64,000 nt of DNA from Phorcus lineatus (Eukaryota; Mollusca; Gastropoda; Trochida; Trochidae): the NCBI GenBank assembly GCA_921293015.1, contig OV121083.1, positions 33,348,908 to 33,412,907 on the forward strand, given 5' to 3'. Below the pieces are notes generated by a model. It saw nothing but the letters and a program-made list of their open reading frames with translations. It did not search any database and was not told where the DNA came from. Of the stretch, positions 32,531-43,795 are shown piece by piece (positions within the stretch are counted from its first letter, which is position 1; the number at the start of each line of letters is the position of its first letter). The position numbers were made by a program, and so were the translations under genes.

Positions 32531-34239
32531 TTTATGGACCGTCCATCTGTAAAGTTTTCACGCTTTCAATTTATTCTCCAGAACCACTGCCTACTGAATT
32601 GAAATCTTAGTGCAGATTTCTTGGCAATTGGGGATTATTAATTGTAGATTTGATGACTTCATGGAAAGTAAGAACCTAAAAAGGCTATTTTCATCCTCTT
32701 TGGCACAAAGGCCTGACTGAAATCTTTGTTATCTACTCCTTAGTCAATGGGATAATGAATTGAAATGTTGGTGATTTGTTTTCCCTAAGATTCAATCAGA
32801 CAATTCTGACTCTGAGGCCCTTGAAACTTGTTTCTGTCTTCTTCTTCTCAAGCTTGGAGACTCAAATCTTTTGTACTCACTCTTTGGCATTTAGGGATTA
32901 TAAATTGTAGACATGGCAGCCTCAGGCGGACAGGGGACACATCCTATAAAAAAACTAATTTTCTTTTCCTGCTCCAGAACATAAAGGCTTACGGTGCTTA
33001 CTTCTATCATGCGAACTCCTTTGCCAATGTGGATAAACAAATTTATAATAGTTTCATAATTGCATGTGACAAGTTTCATCGTTGTATTTTTCACATATTT
33101 GTTTTGGCCCTTGATAAGATATCATACAGCCTGATGAGCAACAGAGGCAATGGCTTCATTTTTGTTTAAAAGATAGTACTGAAAATGAATTAAATTCATG
33201 TATTTGGGTATATGTCCAGATTTTTCAAATATTACTGTCTGTGATAGTATGTAAAATTGTAATTTGAAATTTGTTAAGCAAGATGTTTGTCTTTTACTAT
33301 TTCATGTCATAAAAGTGATAGAACATTTGGATTGTGAACATTTCCCTAAAAATTGTAGTTGTTTGTGGCTATTTTTATGTTGTCAGAGATGTAACTCTAT
33401 GCTGACAAAATGATTCTGTATGAATCTATTTAATCTGAATTTAAAGCATCTACTGGAAGAACTTGTCTGGTAGACAGATTTGGAATCAAGAGCTTATATA
33501 TGCAGTTTCCAGAATTATGTAGAGTTTAGAAAATTCAGATATGGCTAAGGAGTTTACAGGAACCTGAACATGTGACTGTGAAGAGGACCATAGTAAAGGT
33601 TTACCCAGTGTTGATACTGGCACCTGGGTACACTGAAGAGTGGTATAGTGAGGTTCAGATGAATTTCATCTTCTTTTGTTCAAACAATGAATTTGTTTTT
33701 TAGCATTTTTGTATTTTATATGAACCTGCCTGGACTCTATTGCACTATTATAGACCAACCCACTCTACATAAGCCTAATTTTTATCTCACTGCAATTAGA
33801 TTTTAACTTTGTACCTCCTAACAATAAATCTTAACTTTAATCCTACCCCTATAGGATTGTATATTGATCCTCTGTAATGGGATTTAACTTGCATCTCATT
33901 TTGATCCAAAGAGATGAGTAAATTTTTCCCCTTATCAGTACATTCAGTCAACTATGAACGATGAAATATCACAGATGCTTACTAGTATATGACTAACTGC
34001 TGGTTGCTTGGTTATTCCTCGCTGTATGGTTAGTGAGAATGAATGATATAGTTTTGGCAGCCTCCGTCCATTTGTACACCCATACGTATGTACAAAATGG
34101 AATACCGGTAACTTAAAAACTGTTGCCTGGTTTCTTTTTCTATATTGCATGATGGTTCATCACAATCTATGAAAGGTCTCTATAGACGTTTGTGACCTTG
34201 ACCTTCCATTCAAGGTCAGAACGAGACTTTGACATTTTG

Positions 34240-34790
34240 CCCTTGTCAGCGCAATATCTCAAACTATTTGCAGGATTCTCTTCATAACTTTATATAACTT
34301 CTTGTTAGGAATATGCGGGGCCCATTTGATTACGGCAACCATCACATTATTTTCAAGGTGACAATATGGCTTTGAAATTTTCAGTATTAAAACCTGCATG
34401 TCGGCATGATATCTCAAGAACCATTCACCATATTCACTTCATATTTGGCATCAAGCATCTTTTTCAGAAGACGTTGATTCAGGTGACAGTTTTGAAAGGT
34501 AACAGTGAGGCCTTAAAATTTTCAGTATTCAAAGCTGCATGCAAAGTTTGTCAGCACCATATTTAAAGAACTGTTATCTAGATTCTCTTCATATTTTGTA
34601 CAAACCTTCTTATTGACAAGATGCACTTAATTTTGGTGACCTTTGCATTATTTAAATGTCTCAGTATAGCTCAGTTAGTCACTATGAAAACCTGCATGTG
34701 TAGCTTTTCAATGGAATATCTCAAACATTTGGTGGATAGAGAAGACACAATATGATGATGGTTTTTTTTGGCAATCTTGACATTGTTGAA
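34240..34790 (+). repeat. ~155-bp degenerate tandem repeats
   Basis: ATATCTCAAAC/ATATCTCAAGA-type starts occur near 34252, 34409, 34558 and 34713. Each is followed by TTCTCTTCATA-like and GGTGACAATATGG-like segments and a TTTTCAGTATTNAAANCTGCATG block. About four diverged units. Confidence 0.6.
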
Positions 34791-37700
34791 TATTTTCAGC
34801 ATGCGAACCTAAACCCTGTTTGACCTGACTCCGTTTTCATGATGTTCACATTAAATTTTGAAAGCATCTTCGAGTTTCAACCAGCACGATTTAAAGAAAC
34901 CTAATCTTGCTTGTTTGTTGACATGGAAATTTTTGTCTACTGTCTTTCCAATATTCAAATGATAATTTGCGGCAATCATGTCGCCCTAGTGACAATTCCT
35001 TGTTTTCTATTTTCTGATTCAACCAAATAGAGATAGATAAGATGTTAAATCTTCTGAGCAATGTATGAATACCTTTATCTTGAATTTATCTGGTAATATC
35101 TATAATAAAATATGTATATGTAAATTATATGTTTGCATATTTACCATGACAAACTGGTGTCATAAGACAGGTGTTTTCATACTTTGTAGCGCATGCTTAT
35201 GAAAGGGTAATGTTGACGCATCCAGTTGACGAGAGAAAAATTGTTACCTTAAACCTGTCTCACTTTTAATGTCTCACTTTTAATGAGACCAGTGATGAAA
35301 AATACCTGCTTTATTACACAAGGGTCAGAACTCGGTTTATATTATTACTTATTTGTTTCAACAATTAAGGAATTGTAGCCTTCAAATCCGTAAATTCATT
35401 TCATTGTTATGCAACTACTCCCGTTCAAGGTGAATTATTCAAGTTGTTAAAATTTACTAGCCACTAACCATGAATAGTTAAGAGGGGGTGCAGGTTAAAT
35501 AACTTTATTGTCTTCAGCAATGAATGCGAAGGAAATAAAAATGGGCTTTATAGGTGTCCAACAAGGTGTGAAAAGAAGTGTCTAGCCAATGTGGTATTGA
35601 GGATATATTGTATTATAATGTATTCACAACTGATGAAGGAGGTTTATGTGTTAAAGAGCGTTTGTGAAAATTATTAAAGCTATATTGTGATAATGTAAAA
35701 CTTTGTAATTATGATACATCAAAAGTTGTTGTTATTATCTGAGTGAATGATTTTGACTTCTGTGCTATGATGTTGGTATGTTGGGAGGAATGTTGTCCTC
35801 TTGAATCCAAATGTTATACCATCATTTCTAGCTTCATTTAGTTTTGTTTAAGCCATTTTCTGGCAAGTAATTAGCAGTTGAAATGTCGAATTTTTTTGTG
35901 GTTAAAAGAGTTAAGTGAAACCTAATCGATTTAGGTTCTTAGTAAAGTTTTAGTTTTTCCTTTTGATGATAGTATTGCTTTGTCATACTCTGTCGCTGGG
36001 TATGATTCTAACACATGTTCAGAATCATTGTTGTTGAGTTGTTCTTTTAAAAGGATTTTAAGTGGCTGAAAATAAGACATCTGGACATGTGAATTCTCAA
36101 TAAATGATATAATAAGCATTTTCAGTATTTTGTATTTCCATGTTCTACTTCTGTCAATTTGAAGGTTTGGAACTCATCTTTGCCATCTAATACATGCAAT
36201 ATCAACAATATGTATCTTGAGATTGGGACTTTATAATTCATGCAAGCAAGCCTTTATCAGTATACATTTGATACTTGCAAAGCTTTAATGAGCTCATTTT
36301 TTATTTATCTATTGTGTGTGTGCATTACTTATTCATAGACCTAGTGTGTTAAAGGCCCTGTGCTTCATCATACTTACGGCTAACACTGTCACAACTACCA
36401 TAGATTTACTTTAGTTTAACTGCTTTGTGCTGGGAGAAAGACAAAAGCTGAAGCCAGAATATTAGTATTTTAAGATCATATCTTATATAGGTGAAAGGAT
36501 TCAAGGTAGAAATAAAAGTATAGGAATTATTCATAGATGTGTTTAACTTAAGTTGTTCTTAAAGTGTTTACTATGAGAAATCCTGACAATCATCTAATAA
36601 ACTTCTCTATCACTTCTATTCTATGTTTCTTCCAATTTTCAATTAACAATTAAGGAGGAATACAAATGCTCAGAGCAAACCAACTTTAGGACAACATGCT
36701 CCACTCTTCCTCAAACCTAAGGAAACCACCATAATCAACCACCGGAGGAGAGCCAGTTTATGAAGTCAATTAGAAGGATGATGACAACTGTCCACTTCTT
36801 AAGCTACCTTTCTGGTCGTCTTTCACAAGTAAGAGAAAACATTTCAAGGAGAACTCTTTAAGAAAATAGTGGCAAGCTAGAAAGTTTTGGTAAATCTAGT
36901 TGCCTAGCTCATTTTCTGAACTTTAGTATTCATTGACCCGCTAAGTTACCTAGCAAAGCAAGCAAGATATGCTCGGCGAGCGAATGAAACAGGCTGCCTG
37001 TGACCATTTACGAGTATTAACTATGCTAGCAAGGAAAGAAAAACGTTAAATGACCTCTTTAATCATCTCATTAACTGTAGCCGAATACTACATTCGAAAT
37101 TCATGACTTTGAAAACAAAATCCCAAAGCATGAATACTGATTTAATGTTGTATTGACCACATTTTGACAAGGGAGGGCTGACTCTAACTGGGAGAGAAAC
37201 GTATCTCCGTCATCTACCCCCTCATTCCTGTGTCATTCGCAAGCGTTTAAAGAGCACATTTGTTGCCATTTTACTGAAAACACTGTAACCTAAATGATGT
37301 TAAAAAGGACATGCGTGAAACTGATCGTGTGTCTGGCAAATCCGGAAACGAGTGATTAAATATGGACTCAAGCAGGAATGAAAGTGGTTATAACCTTGAT
37401 TGTGTATGAATCAAAGAGAAGAAGAGTGTTTGGTTGGAAGATGATGTTTTTCAAACACAAAAATAAGTTTCTTTATTTCGGAATTACAGTTAAAAGAAAA
37501 TAGAACTGAGATTAGACGATGTAGAGTCTAGATGATACTGTTGGTATTGGTCTCATCACAGAGAAAAAGGACATAAGGTATAACTCAAGGTATAACTCAT
37601 GGAATAACTCGGTCACTAACTAATTTTTTTACAATGTCCATTCATTATAAACCAATGAAAGTGCCTCCTCCCCTTAAATACGAGACAGGAAATGAACCTT

Positions 37701-38159
37701 TGAAACACCGTTTTAGCCCTTACTCTAACTTAACATTCCTTGGTATAAAATACTCAGACACAACCGGCCTAAAACCAATCCCGGTTGCTCCTGTATTAAT
37801 ATGCCAACGAAGGTCTGGTAAGTAACACCTAAACTTTTTCTTATTCCCAATAAATACTCCAAACAAGGAGGCACAAGCCATAAACTGAATGTCTTATAAC
37901 ATAGTAATAACGTACTAAAGTAACCATATTTAACATTTATCATGGGTAACTATTGAGTAAAAATTCAAAGAGAGGACTTCTAATTCCTACAAAGGTTAAC
38001 CCCCAATTGCTAAATATTTTGGCATGAAATTATTTTCCAACCACCCCAGCTGGGGCAGAAAAGATAATCCCGATACCAGCAGCTAATTATTAGCTGACTG
38101 GATCGTAGATATCCTTCCCTTCAGTTGTCTTGTGTAACATCCAACACTTCAACATTAAA

Positions 38160-38290
38160 GAGTATATTGTTGGAGTCAAATATATCACTTCTTAAATATT
38201 CTTATTTTATCTAGAAGAAGTGGTTGTGTCTGAAAATCAGTATCTGAGTGCTTATTAGATCACTATAGTGACAATTAACAGGTTAAAATC
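38160..38290 (-). repeat. Interspersed repeat, copy 3 (reverse orientation)
   Basis: AGAGTATATTGTTGGAGTCAAATATATC and the following ~80 bp match the reverse complement of 17655-17785. It forms the left part of the insertion that splits the relic array unit. Confidence 0.55.
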
Positions 38291-38600
38291 GTGATTTGTG
38301 ATCGAAAACCGGACAATGGAGCGCGACAAATATTAATTGGTAGTGTTTAGTAGGTCACTTAACTTATATACATGTATATTGGACGTGACATTTTGACCTA
38401 ACATTTATATAGCTGTTTATAATTATAACTATAATAATTTTGACATTTTATGGAAATAAATATGCACGTTAAAAAGGGTGATTTGAACTAAGCTCAGGAC
38501 ATAGTATTTTGGCTTTCATTTAAGCCACTTAAAAAATCATAAAACATAGTCTGTGTCACTTGCAGGATCGAACAAATAGTGTTTGAGTCAACCTAAACTT

Positions 38601-38759
38601 CGATGGTTCGCTAGTTCCAGCCGATGCTTGCAGGTTTCACCGCAATGCATAGACACAATGATGTTGCAGGCTTTCTCCCTGCAGTAATACTAGCAGCCGC
38701 GATATATCAGCTGAAATATCTTGAAAGCGGCGTTAAAAACCAACTCACCTCAACTCACC
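38601..38759 (+). mobile_element. SINE inserted in the relic array unit, with target duplication
   Basis: It is flanked by 13-bp direct repeats TCAACCTAAACTT (38588-38600 and 38760-38772). It ends in the abalone-type tail AAAGCGGCGTTAAAAACCAA then CTCACCTCAACTCACC. It is short and lacks a convincing box A/B head, so it is 5'-truncated. Confidence 0.8.
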
Positions 38760-38914
38760 TCAACCTAAACTTGTACCCCACGACCATCTACCAGCTATAT
38801 TGCTTAACGCCTGGCTGAACATCAACTTCCTTAACCCTTAAGCCTTCCCTACAAAACTTATTTATTTTCTCTTTACTGATTACTACATCAACGCCTTCCA
38901 TTTCCTAAACATTC

Positions 38915-38931
38915 GACAGTTGTAGACTGTC
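38915..38931. other. Short perfect hairpin in the array spacer (first unit)
   Basis: GACAGT-TGTAG-ACTGTC forms a 6-bp stem with a 5-base loop. It is kept in nearly every unit, once altered to GATTGTC before unit 15. Function unknown; it could be incidental. Confidence 0.5.
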
Positions 38932-39142
38932 ATTTTTCCTTGAAGGGCAGTTTCCTTCCCTTTCAATTGTGTTGCCAGTGTAACATCCAACACTTCAACA
39001 TTAAAGATTGAAACAAACAGTGTTTGAGTCGACCTCAACCTGTACCCCACGACCATCTCAATCAAACACAGACATACATCTGAGAAAACAGTGCTGCTTT
39101 GGCGGAGGGCTCATGCTTCTGCGTGTGCTTCTGTGTGTCGGT

Positions 39143-39149
39143 TATATAA
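39143..39149 (+). promoter_or_regulatory. TATA-like motif upstream of tRNA-Leu (first unit)
   Basis: TATATAA lies about 100 bp upstream of the Leu gene and is repeated in every unit. A second AT-rich motif, TATTTAA, lies 18-24 bp upstream (39223-39229). Pol III tRNA genes can use upstream TATA-like sequences, but promoters here should be mainly the internal A and B boxes, so both are weak calls. Confidence 0.3.
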
Positions 39150-39246
39150 TCAAATGACATGTGTCCCAGAGCAATTGAAACGCAAGGAAAGAAAACTTTT
39201 ATCTTGCCGATTGTGACATCAGTATTTAAACCCTTTTGTTTCACAA

Positions 39247-39368
39247 GTCAGGATGGCCGAGCGGTCTAAGGCGCCAGACTCAAGGATTGAGCTATTCCTT
39301 CTCACAAATCGAGATATGGGTGTTCTGGTCCACGTATGTGGGCGTGGGTTCAAATCCCACTCCTGACA
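39247..39368 (+). tRNA. tRNA-Leu(CAA), unit 1
   Basis: Mature tRNA is 39247-39284 plus 39323-39368 (84 nt); the intron is 39285-39322 (38 nt) after position 37. Acceptor GTCAGGA/TCCTGAC is fully paired with discriminator A. The anticodon stem is CCAGA/TCTGG around CTCAAG, giving anticodon CAA, and there is a long variable arm as in class II tRNAs. Box B is GGTTCAAATCC. Position 32 C can pair with intron base -3 G, the pairing used by the splicing endonuclease. Reference sequence for the other copies. Confidence 0.96.
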
Positions 39369-39370
39369 CA

Positions 39371-39387
39371 TTTTGCATTTCCTTTTT
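39371..39387 (+). terminator. Pol III terminator of tRNA-Leu (first unit)
   Basis: TTTT at 39371-39374, 2 bases after the mature 3' end, and a backup TTTTT at 39383-39387. Both are conserved in the other units. Confidence 0.8.
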
Positions 39388-39485
39388 ATCGCCACCGGAT
39401 TACATGAAACTTAAAGCTTAAGGACTTCCAGTTTTCTAGGCAGCACTGAAGCAAAGAGCTGGGCTTCTTTTTTGTTCTTTTCATT

Positions 39486-39504
39486 TGTCAAAAGAGTTGC
39501 AAAA
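39486..39504 (-). terminator. Pol III terminator of tRNA-Tyr (first unit)
   Basis: On the minus strand TTTT runs occur at 39501-39504, 3 bases after the tRNA, and at 39490-39493. Unit 14 has lost 9 bp here but keeps the proximal TTTT. Confidence 0.75.
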
Positions 39505-39507
39505 TGT

Positions 39508-39600
39508 TCCCGCGAGCCGGATTCGAACCAGCGACCTAAGGATGGCCAATTGTGGTTATTCCACTACAGTCCTCCGCTCTACCAACTGAGCTATCACGGG
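39508..39600 (-). tRNA. tRNA-Tyr(GUA), unit 1
   Basis: Read on the minus strand: exon 1 39600-39564 (37 nt), intron 39563-39544 (20 nt), exon 2 39543-39508 (36 nt), giving a 73-nt tRNA. Acceptor CCCGTGA/TCGCGGG has one T-G pair; discriminator A. D arm GCTC/GAGC, anticodon GTA followed by G37, box B GGTTCGAATCC. C32 can pair with intron base -3 G. The intron has an ACC variant instead of ATC. Confidence 0.96.
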
Positions 39601-40105
39601 TCTCGACTACTCCCGTTCATCTTTTGTAAATCGATACAGGACGACACTTACAGCTATATTGCTTAACGCCTGGCTGAACATCAACTTCCTTAACCCTTAA
39701 GCCTTCCCTACAAAACTTATTTATTTTCTCTTTACTGATTACTACATCAACGCCTTCCATTTCCTAAACATTCGACAGTTGTAGACTGTCATTTTTCCTT
39801 GAAGGGCAGTTTCCTTCCCTTTCAATTGTGTTGCCAGTGTAACATCCAACACTTCAACATTAAAGATTGAAACAAACAGTGTTTGAGTCGACCTCAACCT
39901 GTACCCCACGACCATCTCAATCAAACACAGACATACATCTGAGAAAACAGTGCTGCTTTGGCGGAGGGCTCATGCTTCTGCGTGTGCTTCTGTGTGTCGG
40001 TTATATAATCAAATGACATGTGTCCCAGAGCAATTGAAACGCAAGGAAAGAAAACTTTTATCTTGCCGATTGTGACATCAGTATTTAAACCCTTTTGTTT
40101 CACAA

Positions 40106-40227
40106 GTCAGGATGGCCGAGCGGTCTAAGGCGCCAGACTCAAGGATTGAGCTATTCCTTCTCACAAATCGAGATATGGGTGTTCTGGTCCACGTATGTGG
40201 GCGTGGGTTCAAATCCCACTCCTGACA
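40106..40227 (+). tRNA. tRNA-Leu(CAA), unit 2
   Basis: Mature sequence and intron identical to unit 1. Confidence 0.95.
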
Positions 40228-40366
40228 CATTTTGCATTTCCTTTTTATCGCCACCGGATTACATGAAACTTAAAGCTTAAGGACTTCCAGTTTTCTAGGC
40301 AGCACTGAAGCAAAGAGCTGGGCTTCTTTTTTGTTCTTTTCATTTGTCAAAAGAGTTGCAAAATGT

Positions 40367-40458
40367 TCCCGCGAGCCGGATTCGAACCAGCGACCTAAGG
40401 ATGGCCATTGTGATTATTCCACTACAGTCCTCCCCTCTACCAACTGAGCTATCACGGG
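40367..40458 (-). tRNA. tRNA-Tyr(GUA), unit 2, D-stem variant
   Basis: C25 is changed to G (CCCCTC for CCGCTC on the plus strand), breaking pair 10-25. Intron 19 nt. Possibly impaired. Confidence 0.85.
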
Positions 40459-40962
40459 TCTCGACTACTCCCGTTCATCTTTTGTAAATCGATACAGGAC
40501 GACACTTACAGCTATATTGCTTAACGCCTGGCTGAACATCAACTTCCTTAACCCTTAAGCCTTCCCTACAAAACCTATTTATTTTCTCTTTACTGATTAC
40601 TACATCAACGTCTTCCATTTCCTAAACATTCGACAGTTGTAGACTGTCATTTTTCCTTGAAGGGCAGTTTCCTTCCCTTTCAATTGTGTTGCCAGTGTAA
40701 CATCCAACACTTCAACATTAAAGATTGAAACAAACAGTGTTTGAGTCGACCTCAACCTGTACCCCACGACCATCTCAATCAAACACAGACATACATCTGA
40801 GAAAACAGTGCTGCTTTGGCGGAGGGCTCATGCTTCTGCGTGTGCTTCTGTGTGTCGGTTATATAATCAAATGACATGTGTCCCAGAGCAATTGAAACGC
40901 AAGGAAAGAAAACTTTTATCTTGCCGATTGTGACATCAGTATTTAACCTTATTGTTTCACAA

Positions 40963-41084
40963 GTCAGGATGGCCGAGCGGTCTAAGGCGCCAGACTCAAG
41001 GATTGAGCTATTCCTTCTCACAAATCGAGATACGGGTGTTCTGGTCCACGTATGTGGGCGTAGGTTCAAATCCCACTCCTGACA
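40963..41084 (+). tRNA. tRNA-Leu(CAA), unit 3, A51 variant
   Basis: The T stem reads GTAGG instead of GTGGG, an A-C mismatch next to box B. The intron has TACGGG for TATGGG. Confidence 0.88.
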
Positions 41085-41223
41085 CATTTTGCATTTCCTT
41101 TTTATCGCCACCGGATAACATGAAACTTAAAGCTTAAGGACTTCCAGTTTTCTAGGCAGCACTGAAGCAAAGAGCTGGGCTTCTTTTTTGTTCTTTTTAT
41201 TTGTCAAAAGAGTTGCAAAAGGT

Positions 41224-41316
41224 TCCCGCGAGCCGGATTCGAACCAGCGACCTAAGGATGGCCAATTATGATTATTCCACTACAGTCCTCCGCTCTACCA
41301 ACTGAGCTATCACGGG
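41224..41316 (-). tRNA. tRNA-Tyr(GUA), unit 3
   Basis: Intact mature sequence; 20-nt intron with one private change (ATTATG on the plus strand). Confidence 0.94.
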
Positions 41317-41820
41317 TCTCGACTACTCCCGTTCATCTTTTGTAAATCGATACAGGACGACACTTACAGCTATATTGCTTAACGCCTGGCTGAACATCAA
41401 CTTCCTTAACCCTTAAGCCTTCCCTACAAAACCTATTTATTTTCTCTTTACTGATTACTACATCAACGTCTTCCATTTCCTAAACATTCGACAGTTGTAG
41501 ACTGTCATTTTTCCTTGAAGGGCAGTTTCCTTCCCTTTCAATTGTGTTGCCAGTGTAACATCCAACACTTCAACATTAAAGATTGAAACAAACAGTGTTT
41601 GAGTCGACCTCAACCTGTACCCCACGACCATCTCAATCAAACACAGACATACATCTGAGAAAACAGTGCTCCTTTGGCGGAGGGCTCATGCTTCTGCGTG
41701 TGCTTCTGTGTGTCGGTTATATAATCAAATGACATGTGTCCCAGAGCAATTGAAACGCAAGGAAAGAAAACTTTTATCTTGCCGATTGTGACATCAGTAT
41801 TTAACCTTTTTGTTTCACAA

Positions 41821-41942
41821 GTCAGGATGGCCGAGCGGTCTAAGGCGCCAGACTCAAGGATTGAGCTATTCCTTCTCACAAATCGAGATATGGGTGTTCT
41901 GGTCCACGTATGTGGGCGTGGGTTCAAATCCCACTCCTGACA
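41821..41942 (+). tRNA. tRNA-Leu(CAA), unit 4
   Basis: Intact, as unit 1. Confidence 0.95.
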
Positions 41943-42081
41943 CATTTTGCATTTCCTTTTTATCGCCACCGGATTACATGAAACTTAAAGCTTAAGGACT
42001 TCCAGTTTTCTAGGCAGCACTGAAGCAAAGAGCTGGGCTTCTTTTTTGTTCTTTTCATTTGTCAAAAGAGTTGCAAAAGGT

Positions 42082-42173
42082 TCCCGCGAGCCGGATTCGA
42101 ACCAGCGACCTAAGGATGGCCATTGTGATTATTCCACTACAGTCCTCCGCTCTACCAACTGAGCTATCACGGG
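42082..42173 (-). tRNA. tRNA-Tyr(GUA), unit 4
   Basis: Intact; 19-nt intron (CCATTG form). Confidence 0.94.
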
Positions 42174-42677
42174 TCTCGTCTACTCCCGTTCATCTTTTGT
42201 AAATCGATACAGGACGACACTTACAGCTATATTGCTTAACGCCTGGCTGAACATCAACTTCCTTAACCCTTAAGCCTTCCCTACAAAACTTATTTATTTT
42301 CTCTTTACTGATTACTACATCAACGCCTTCCATTTCCTAAACATTCGACAGTTGTAGACTGTCATTTTTCCTTGAAGGACAGTTTCCTTCCCTTTCAATT
42401 GTGTTGCCAGTGTAACATCCAACACTTCAACATTAAAGATTGAAACAAACAGTGTTTGAGTCGACCTCAACCTGTACCCCACGACCATCTCAATCAAACA
42501 CAGACATACATCTGAGAAAACAGTGCTGCTTTGGCGGAGGGCTCATGCTTCTGCGTGTGCTTCTGTGTGTCGGTTATATAATCAAATGACATGTGTCCCA
42601 GAGCAATTGAAACGCAAGGAAAGAAAACTTTTATCTTGCCGATTGTGACATCAGTATTTAACCCTTTTGTTTCACAA

Positions 42678-42799
42678 GTCAGGATGGCCGAGCGGTCTAA
42701 GGCGCCAGACTCAAGGATTGAGCTATTCCTTCTCACAAATCGAGATATGGGTGTTCTGGTCCACGTATGTGGGCGTGGGTTCAAATCCCACTCCTGACA
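42678..42799 (+). tRNA. tRNA-Leu(CAA), unit 5
   Basis: Intact, as unit 1. Confidence 0.95.
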
Positions 42800-42938
42800 C
42801 ATTTTGCATTTCCTTTTTATCGCCACCGGATTACATGAAACTTAAAGCTTAAGGACTTCCAGTTTTCTAGGCAGCACTGAAGCAAAGAGCTGGGCTTCTT
42901 TTTTGTTCTTTTCATTTGTCAAAAGAGTTGCAAAATGT

Positions 42939-43030
42939 TCCCTCGAGCCGGATTCGAACCAGCGACCTAAGGATGGCCATTGTGATTATTCCACTACAGT
43001 CCTCCGCTCTACCAACTGAGCTATCACGGG
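42939..43030 (-). tRNA. tRNA-Tyr(GUA), unit 5, A69 variant
   Basis: CCCTCGAG replaces CCCGCGAG on the plus strand, giving a G4-A69 mismatch in the acceptor stem. 19-nt intron. Confidence 0.87.
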
Positions 43031-43534
43031 TCTCGACTACTCCCGTTCATCTTTTGTAAATCGATACAGGACGACACTTACAGCTATATTGCTTAACGCC
43101 TGGCTGAACATCAACTTCCTTAACCCTTAAGCCTTCCCTACAAAACTTATTTATTTTCTCTTTACTGATTACTACATCAACGTCTTCCATTTCCTAAACA
43201 TTCGACAGTTGTAGACTGTCATTTTTCCTTGAAGGGCAGTTTCCTTCCCTTTCAATTGTGTTGCCAGTGTAACATCCAACACTTCAACATTAAAGATTGA
43301 AACAAACAGTGTTTGAGTCGACCTCAACCTGTACCCCACGACCATCTCAATCAAACACAGACATACATCTGAGAAAACAGTGCTGCTTTGGCGGAGGGCT
43401 CATGCTTCTGCGTGTGCTTCTGTGTGTCGGTTATATAATCAAATGACATGTGTCCCAGAGCAATTGAAACGCAAGGAAAGAAAACTTTTATCTTGCCGAT
43501 TGTGACATCAGTATTTAACCCTTTTGTTTCACAA

Positions 43535-43656
43535 GTCAGGATGGCCGAGCGGTCTAAGGCGCCAGACTCAAGGATTGAGCTATTCCTTCTCACAAATCGA
43601 GAAATGGCTGTTCTGGTCCACGTATGTGGGCGTGGGTTCAAATCCCACTCCTGACA
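43535..43656 (+). tRNA. tRNA-Leu(CAA), unit 6, intron variant
   Basis: The mature part is intact, but the intron ends ...AAATGGCTG instead of ...ATATGGGTG, changing intron base -3 from G to C. This removes the expected pair with C32 and might hinder 3' splice-site cutting. Confidence 0.9.
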
Positions 43657-43795
43657 CATTTTGCATTTCCTTTTTATCGCCACCGGATTACATGAAACTT
43701 AAAGCTTAAGGACTTCCAGTTTTCTAGGCAGCACTGAAGCAAAGAGCTGGGCTTCTTTTTTGTTCTTTTCATTTGTCAAAAGAGTTGCAAAATGT

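Larger units (their letters stand above)
30981..38108 (+). other. 3' UTR of the PARP gene and intergenic sequence
   Basis: No coding region is recognised. Candidate polyadenylation hexamers include ATTAAA at 31478 and AATAAA at 33823, 36099 and 36596; none can be singled out, so the transcript end is unknown. Short open frames have no coding character. Confidence 0.5.
38109..38791 (+). repeat. Diverged, interrupted remnant of the tRNA array unit at the left border
   Basis: Three pieces match the array spacer in order: 38109-38160 (CCTTCCCTTCA...GTAACATCCAAC), 38566-38600 (GAACAAATAGTGTTTGAGTC) and 38773-38789 (GTACCCCACGACCATCT). They are separated by a ~405-bp insertion and a SINE. The part with both tRNAs is missing, and the sequence jumps directly to the start of the first full unit. 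Confidence 0.8.

Noticed and set aside
31455-33169. Short open frames downstream of the PARP stop codon as a separate gene
   Set aside because: They have no domain, poor codon character and no splice structure; they fit 3' UTR or intergenic sequence.
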